Made by a program: the position numbers and the translations under genes
Assembly: GCA_035565775.1 (NCBI GenBank)
Contig: DATMRW010000013.1
Coordinates: 1 to 64,000, forward strand
DNA length: 64,000 nucleotides
Source of the DNA: PRO6 sp035565775
GTDB taxonomy: Bacteria; Pseudomonadota; Alphaproteobacteria; Rhizobiales; Xanthobacteraceae
Reading direction: 5' to 3'
Notes under the pieces: model-generated
Told to the model about the DNA's origin: nothing
What the model saw: only the letters and a program-made list of their open reading frames with translations
Databases searched by the model: none
Part shown: positions 61,157 through 64,000 of the stretch, one piece after another
Numbering within the stretch: position 1 is the stretch's first letter
How the letters are laid out: each line of letters begins with the position of its first letter

Positions 61157-61834
61157 ATGAGCAAGCAAGCGGAATTTGCGGTTCTCCTCAAGCTCAATTC
61201 GATGTTCGCCGATCTCGACGCGCAGGAGCTTCAGCGCATCGCCGCGCTGTGCCAGACCCAGCATCTGCCTGCGGGTGCCGTGCTGTTTCAGAAGGGCGAT
61301 GACGGCGACGCCTTGTTCGGCATCCGCAAGGGGCAGGTGCGGATCGAGACCGGCATCGCCGACGGCACGCGGCTGACGCTCAACATTCTCGGCTCCGGCG
61401 ATATGTTCGGCGAGGTCGCGGTGCTCGACGGCGAGCCGCGCACCGCCGATGCGATCGCCGACGAGCCGAGCGAACTGTTCATTCTGCGCCGCGCCGATTT
61501 TCTCGCCCATCTGGAGCGGGAGCCGCGGGTTGCGGTGAAGCTGATCGCGCTGCTGTGCCAGCGCATCCGCTGGATGAGCGAGCGGATGGAGGAATCGGTT
61601 CTGCTGCCGCTGCCGGTGCGGCTGGCGCGGCGGCTGTGCGCATTGGCCTCCGATTTCGGCTCGGAAGTGCACATCTCGCAGGAGCAGCTCGGCATCTTCG
61701 TCGGCGCGGCGCGGGAGAGCGTCAACCGCCAGCTCCAGCAGTGGCGCAAGGAAGGGCTGGTCGATCTCAGGCGCGGCCGCATCCTGCTGCTGGAGGCGGC
61801 AAAGCTGTCCAGCGTCGCGCGCGCCGGGCTTTGA
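61157..61834 (+). CDS. Crp/Fnr family transcriptional regulator
   Basis: A 225-residue regulator. A cyclic-nucleotide-binding beta-roll (about 15-125, with FGEVAVLDGEPRTADAIA as phosphate-binding cassette, where the Arg contacts the cyclic phosphate in cAMP-binding members) and a C-terminal helix-turn-helix (about 170-215, ISQEQLGIFVGAARESVNRQLQQWRKE shortened to its recognition core). No N-terminal Fnr Cys cluster is present, so cAMP is a better candidate than oxygen as signal. It is divergent from the adenylate cyclase gene and could respond to its product. It ends 3 bases from the convergent RND gene. Confidence 0.93.
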   Translation: MSKQAEFAVLLKLNSMFADLDAQELQRIAALCQTQHLPAGAVLFQKGDDGDALFGIRKGQVRIETGIADGTRLTLNILGSGDMFGEVAVLDGEPRTADAIADEPSELFILRRADFLAHLEREPRVAVKLIALLCQRIRWMSERMEESVLLPLPVRLARRLCALASDFGSEVHISQEQLGIFVGAARESVNRQLQQWRKEGLVDLRRGRILLLEAAKLSSVARAGL

Positions 61835-61837
61835 GCG

Positions 61838-64000
61838 CTAGTGCATCGGCGGGCTTTCGGCCGCCTCCGCCTCGTCCTTGTTGGCCTGGATGAAGCGGCG
61901 GCTGACGCGCCCGATGGCGTTGCCGATGTCGTCCATCAGCATGAACATCGCCGGCACGAATACCAGCGACAGCACGGTCGAGAAGATCAGCCCGCCGATC
62001 ACCGCCAGCGCCATCGGCGAGCGGAATTCGCCGCCGGCGCCGAAGGCCAGCGCGCTCGGCACCATGCCGGCGGCCATGGCGATGGTGGTCATGACGATCG
62101 GCCGCGCCCGCTTCTGCCCGGCGTCGATCATCGCCACCTCGCGCGGGTGCCCGGTGCGGATCGACTCGAGGGCGAACTCCACCAGCATGATCGCGTTCTT
62201 GGTGACGATGCCCATCAGCATCAGGATGCCGATCCAGACCGGGGTCGTGAGCTGCTTGCCGGCGAGCAGGAGCGCGCCGATCGCGCCGCCGATCGACAGC
62301 GGCAGCGAGAACAGGATCGTGATCGGCTGCAGGAAGGTGCCGAACAGCAGCACCAGCACGGCATAGACCATCAACAGGCCGCCGGTGATCGCGGTGGCGA
62401 AGCCATCGGACAGTTCGTTGAGGCTCTCGGCATCGCCCGACTGGCTGACGCTCACGCCCCTGGGCAGCGTTTTCATCACCGGCAGGTCGTAGATCTGTTT
62501 CAGGGCATCGCCGAGCGCGGCGTTGCCGGCGAGGTCGGCGCTGACGGAGGCCTGGCGCTCGCGGTCATAGCGGTTGATCGATGTCGGCCCCTGGGCGAGC
62601 TGGACATCGGCGACGACCGATAGCGGCAGCGTGCCGCGGCCGCCGCCGAACGGCACCTGCATCCGCTCGAGCAGCCGCAGGTCGGTCCGCGCCGCATCCT
62701 CGAGCTGCACGCGGATCGGCACCTGCCGGTCGCCGGCATTGAATTTCGCCAGCGCCGGACCGACATCGCCGATGGTCGCGACGCGGATCGCCTCGGAGAG
62801 GCTTTCGCTGGAAACGCCGAGCCGCGCGGCAAGATCGGCGCGCGGCGTCACCCGCAGTTCGGGGCGGTCGAGCGTCGTCTCCGCGATGACGTTGGCGATC
62901 AGCGGAATGCGTTTCATCTGCGTCGCCAGCTCGTTTGCGACAGTGCCGACGACGGCGGGATCGATGCCGGTGACGACCAGCGAAATGGCGCGCAGGCCGT
63001 TCTCGTCGAGGAACCAGAAGCGGATGTCCGGGACGTTCTGGAGGTCGCGGCCGATGGCGAGCTCAAGGTCGCGCTGCGAGATGCTGCGCTTGTTCTTCGG
63101 CGTGTAGTTGATGATGAGGGAAGCGCGGCGAACCTCGTAGGTGCCGGGCGGCACCCGTCCGCCATCGACGAAGACGCTCTCGACTTCGGGCCGGCTGCGC
63201 AAGCGCTCGGTGATGGCTTCCGTCGCGCGCGCGGTCGCGGCGAGCTGCGAGCCGGGCGGCAGCTCGATCGCGAGCAGCGAGCGGGCGCTGTCCTGCGCCG
63301 GCAAAAATCCCTGCGGCAGGAGCGTGATGCTGAGGACGGACGCGGCGAAGATCACGAGGCCCGCCAGCACCGTGAGCAGGTAGTGGCGGACCGACCATGT
63401 CACGATCCGGGTATAGGCGCGAAGGATGCGGCCGGGCGGCGGCTCCTCATGGTTGTGCGGCTTGAGGAAATAGGCGGCGAGCACCGGCGTCACCAGCCGC
63501 GCGGCGAGCAGCGAGAAAAATACCTGCACCGAAACCGTGATGCCGAATTGCTTGAAGAACTGCCCGGCGATGCCCGACATGAAGCTGGCGGGAGCAAAGA
63601 TCGCGATGATCGTCAGGCTGATCGCGATCACCGCGAGGCCGATCTCGTCGGCCGCCTCCAGCGCCGCGCGGTACGGCGATTTGCCCATCCGCATGTGGCG
63701 GACAATGTTTTCGATCTCGACGATCGCGTCGTCGACGAGGATGCCGGTCGAGAGCGTGATCGCAAGGAAGCTGACGAGATTGAGCGAGAAGCCGAGCAGG
63801 TCCATCACCCAGAACGCGGGGAAGATCGACAGTGGCAGGGAGATTGCGGCGATCACCGTGGCGCGGATATCGCGCAGGAACAGCATCACCACCAGCACGG
63901 CAAGGATGGCGCCCTCGAACAGCGTGTTGATGGCGGCGTCATAGTTGCCCTTGGTGTAGTCGACGGAAGTGTCGATCAGCTTGAGATCGACATCGGGATA
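61838..64000 (-). CDS. RND efflux permease, HAE1-type (5' part outside window)
   Basis: The C-terminal ~720 residues of an AcrB/MexF-type RND drug/solvent exporter; the reading frame stays open to the window edge at 64000 and the true start lies beyond. Visible are NYDAAINTLFEGAILAVLVV, the first RND membrane helices with GILVDDAIVEIEN (conserved Asp pair of proton relay on TM4), the periplasmic pore and docking domains, and the C-terminal membrane helices with GIVTKNAIMLVEFA (Lys of TM10). The C-terminus is complete. Its adaptor is expected beyond the edge; the adaptor at 57570 is a less likely partner. Confidence 0.95.
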   Translation of the reverse strand, partial: YPDVDLKLIDTSVDYTKGNYDAAINTLFEGAILAVLVVMLFLRDIRATVIAAISLPLSIFPAFWVMDLLGFSLNLVSFLAITLSTGILVDDAIVEIENIVRHMRMGKSPYRAALEAADEIGLAVIAISLTIIAIFAPASFMSGIAGQFFKQFGITVSVQVFFSLLAARLVTPVLAAYFLKPHNHEEPPPGRILRAYTRIVTWSVRHYLLTVLAGLVIFAASVLSITLLPQGFLPAQDSARSLLAIELPPGSQLAATARATEAITERLRSRPEVESVFVDGGRVPPGTYEVRRASLIINYTPKNKRSISQRDLELAIGRDLQNVPDIRFWFLDENGLRAISLVVTGIDPAVVGTVANELATQMKRIPLIANVIAETTLDRPELRVTPRADLAARLGVSSESLSEAIRVATIGDVGPALAKFNAGDRQVPIRVQLEDAARTDLRLLERMQVPFGGGRGTLPLSVVADVQLAQGPTSINRYDRERQASVSADLAGNAALGDALKQIYDLPVMKTLPRGVSVSQSGDAESLNELSDGFATAITGGLLMVYAVLVLLFGTFLQPITILFSLPLSIGGAIGALLLAGKQLTTPVWIGILMLMGIVTKNAIMLVEFALESIRTGHPREVAMIDAGQKRARPIVMTTIAMAAGMVPSALAFGAGGEFRSPMALAVIGGLIFSTVLSLVFVPAMFMLMDDIGNAIGRVSRRFIQANKDEAEAAESPPMH

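Noticed and set aside
1..64000. CRISPR arrays, insertion sequences, integrases or transposases
   Set aside because: No regularly spaced repeats, terminal inverted repeats or recombinase genes were seen; the only mobility trace is the tRNA fragment.

Overview
The window reads as chromosomal DNA of a GC-rich alphaproteobacterium, most likely a member of the Bradyrhizobiaceae/Nitrobacteraceae (Bradyrhizobium, Rhodopseudomonas or Afipia type); the genus cannot be fixed from sequence alone. The grounds are strong G/C third-position bias with long antisense shadow frames, an alphaproteobacterial-type exbB-exbD-tonB operon, homospermidine synthase next to a leader-controlled ornithine decarboxylase, and EcfG-like and RpoH-like promoters.

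Layout. 1-3465 looks like the distal end of a genomic island: the tail of a luciferase-like monooxygenase, then an NMT1/SsuA-type ABC importer. It stops at 3466-3516 in the 3' half of a tRNA-Arg(CCT) gene with no 5' half, the footprint expected where an island entered that tRNA. From 3517 on the sequence looks like backbone: an RMD1-family membrane protein and a GT39 glycosyltransferase (3.6-5.9 kb); a catabolic stretch with a NylB-like serine hydrolase, SDR, MFS, VOC protein and two acyl-CoA dehydrogenases (6.3-12.7 kb); the TonB energiser operon behind Fur-like palindromes (12.8-15.2 kb); marR-maiA; an FMN glutamate-synthase-like membrane protein and a creatininase; a second NMT1-type ABC importer joined to a 2-hydroxyacid dehydrogenase and a two-domain Inh protein (19.4-23.7 kb).

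23.7-34.6 kb is mostly housekeeping: radC, map, sfsA, an MscS channel, gdh, nrdB, nrdA and an RraA-like protein. The nrdA leader is a cobalamin riboswitch, and the NrdB sequence has the metal ligands and the radical-site Phe of class Ic (Mn/Fe type) ribonucleotide reductase. 34.7-45 kb carries an intact caspase-like protein, htpG, an LTXXQ protein, a nuclease-sunset protein lacking the catalytic Glu, a 580-residue protein I cannot name with a terpene-cyclase-like DxDTT motif, a caspase-like protein whose His/Cys dyad is Tyr/Ser, and otsA behind an EcfG-type promoter.

45-51.6 kb: nfeD-slipin, hemH, and an M3 peptidase-DUF1007-NicO metal-export operon. 52.1-57.6 kb is a polyamine cluster: speF-type leader RNA, ornithine decarboxylase, a GNAT protein, two tandem Rnk/GreA-C-like proteins and homospermidine synthase, giving ornithine to putrescine to homospermidine. 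57.6-64 kb holds an RND adaptor, a sensor adenylate cyclase divergent from a Crp/Fnr regulator, and an RND pump cut by the window edge. No CRISPR array, integrase, transposase, rRNA or complete tRNA was seen.
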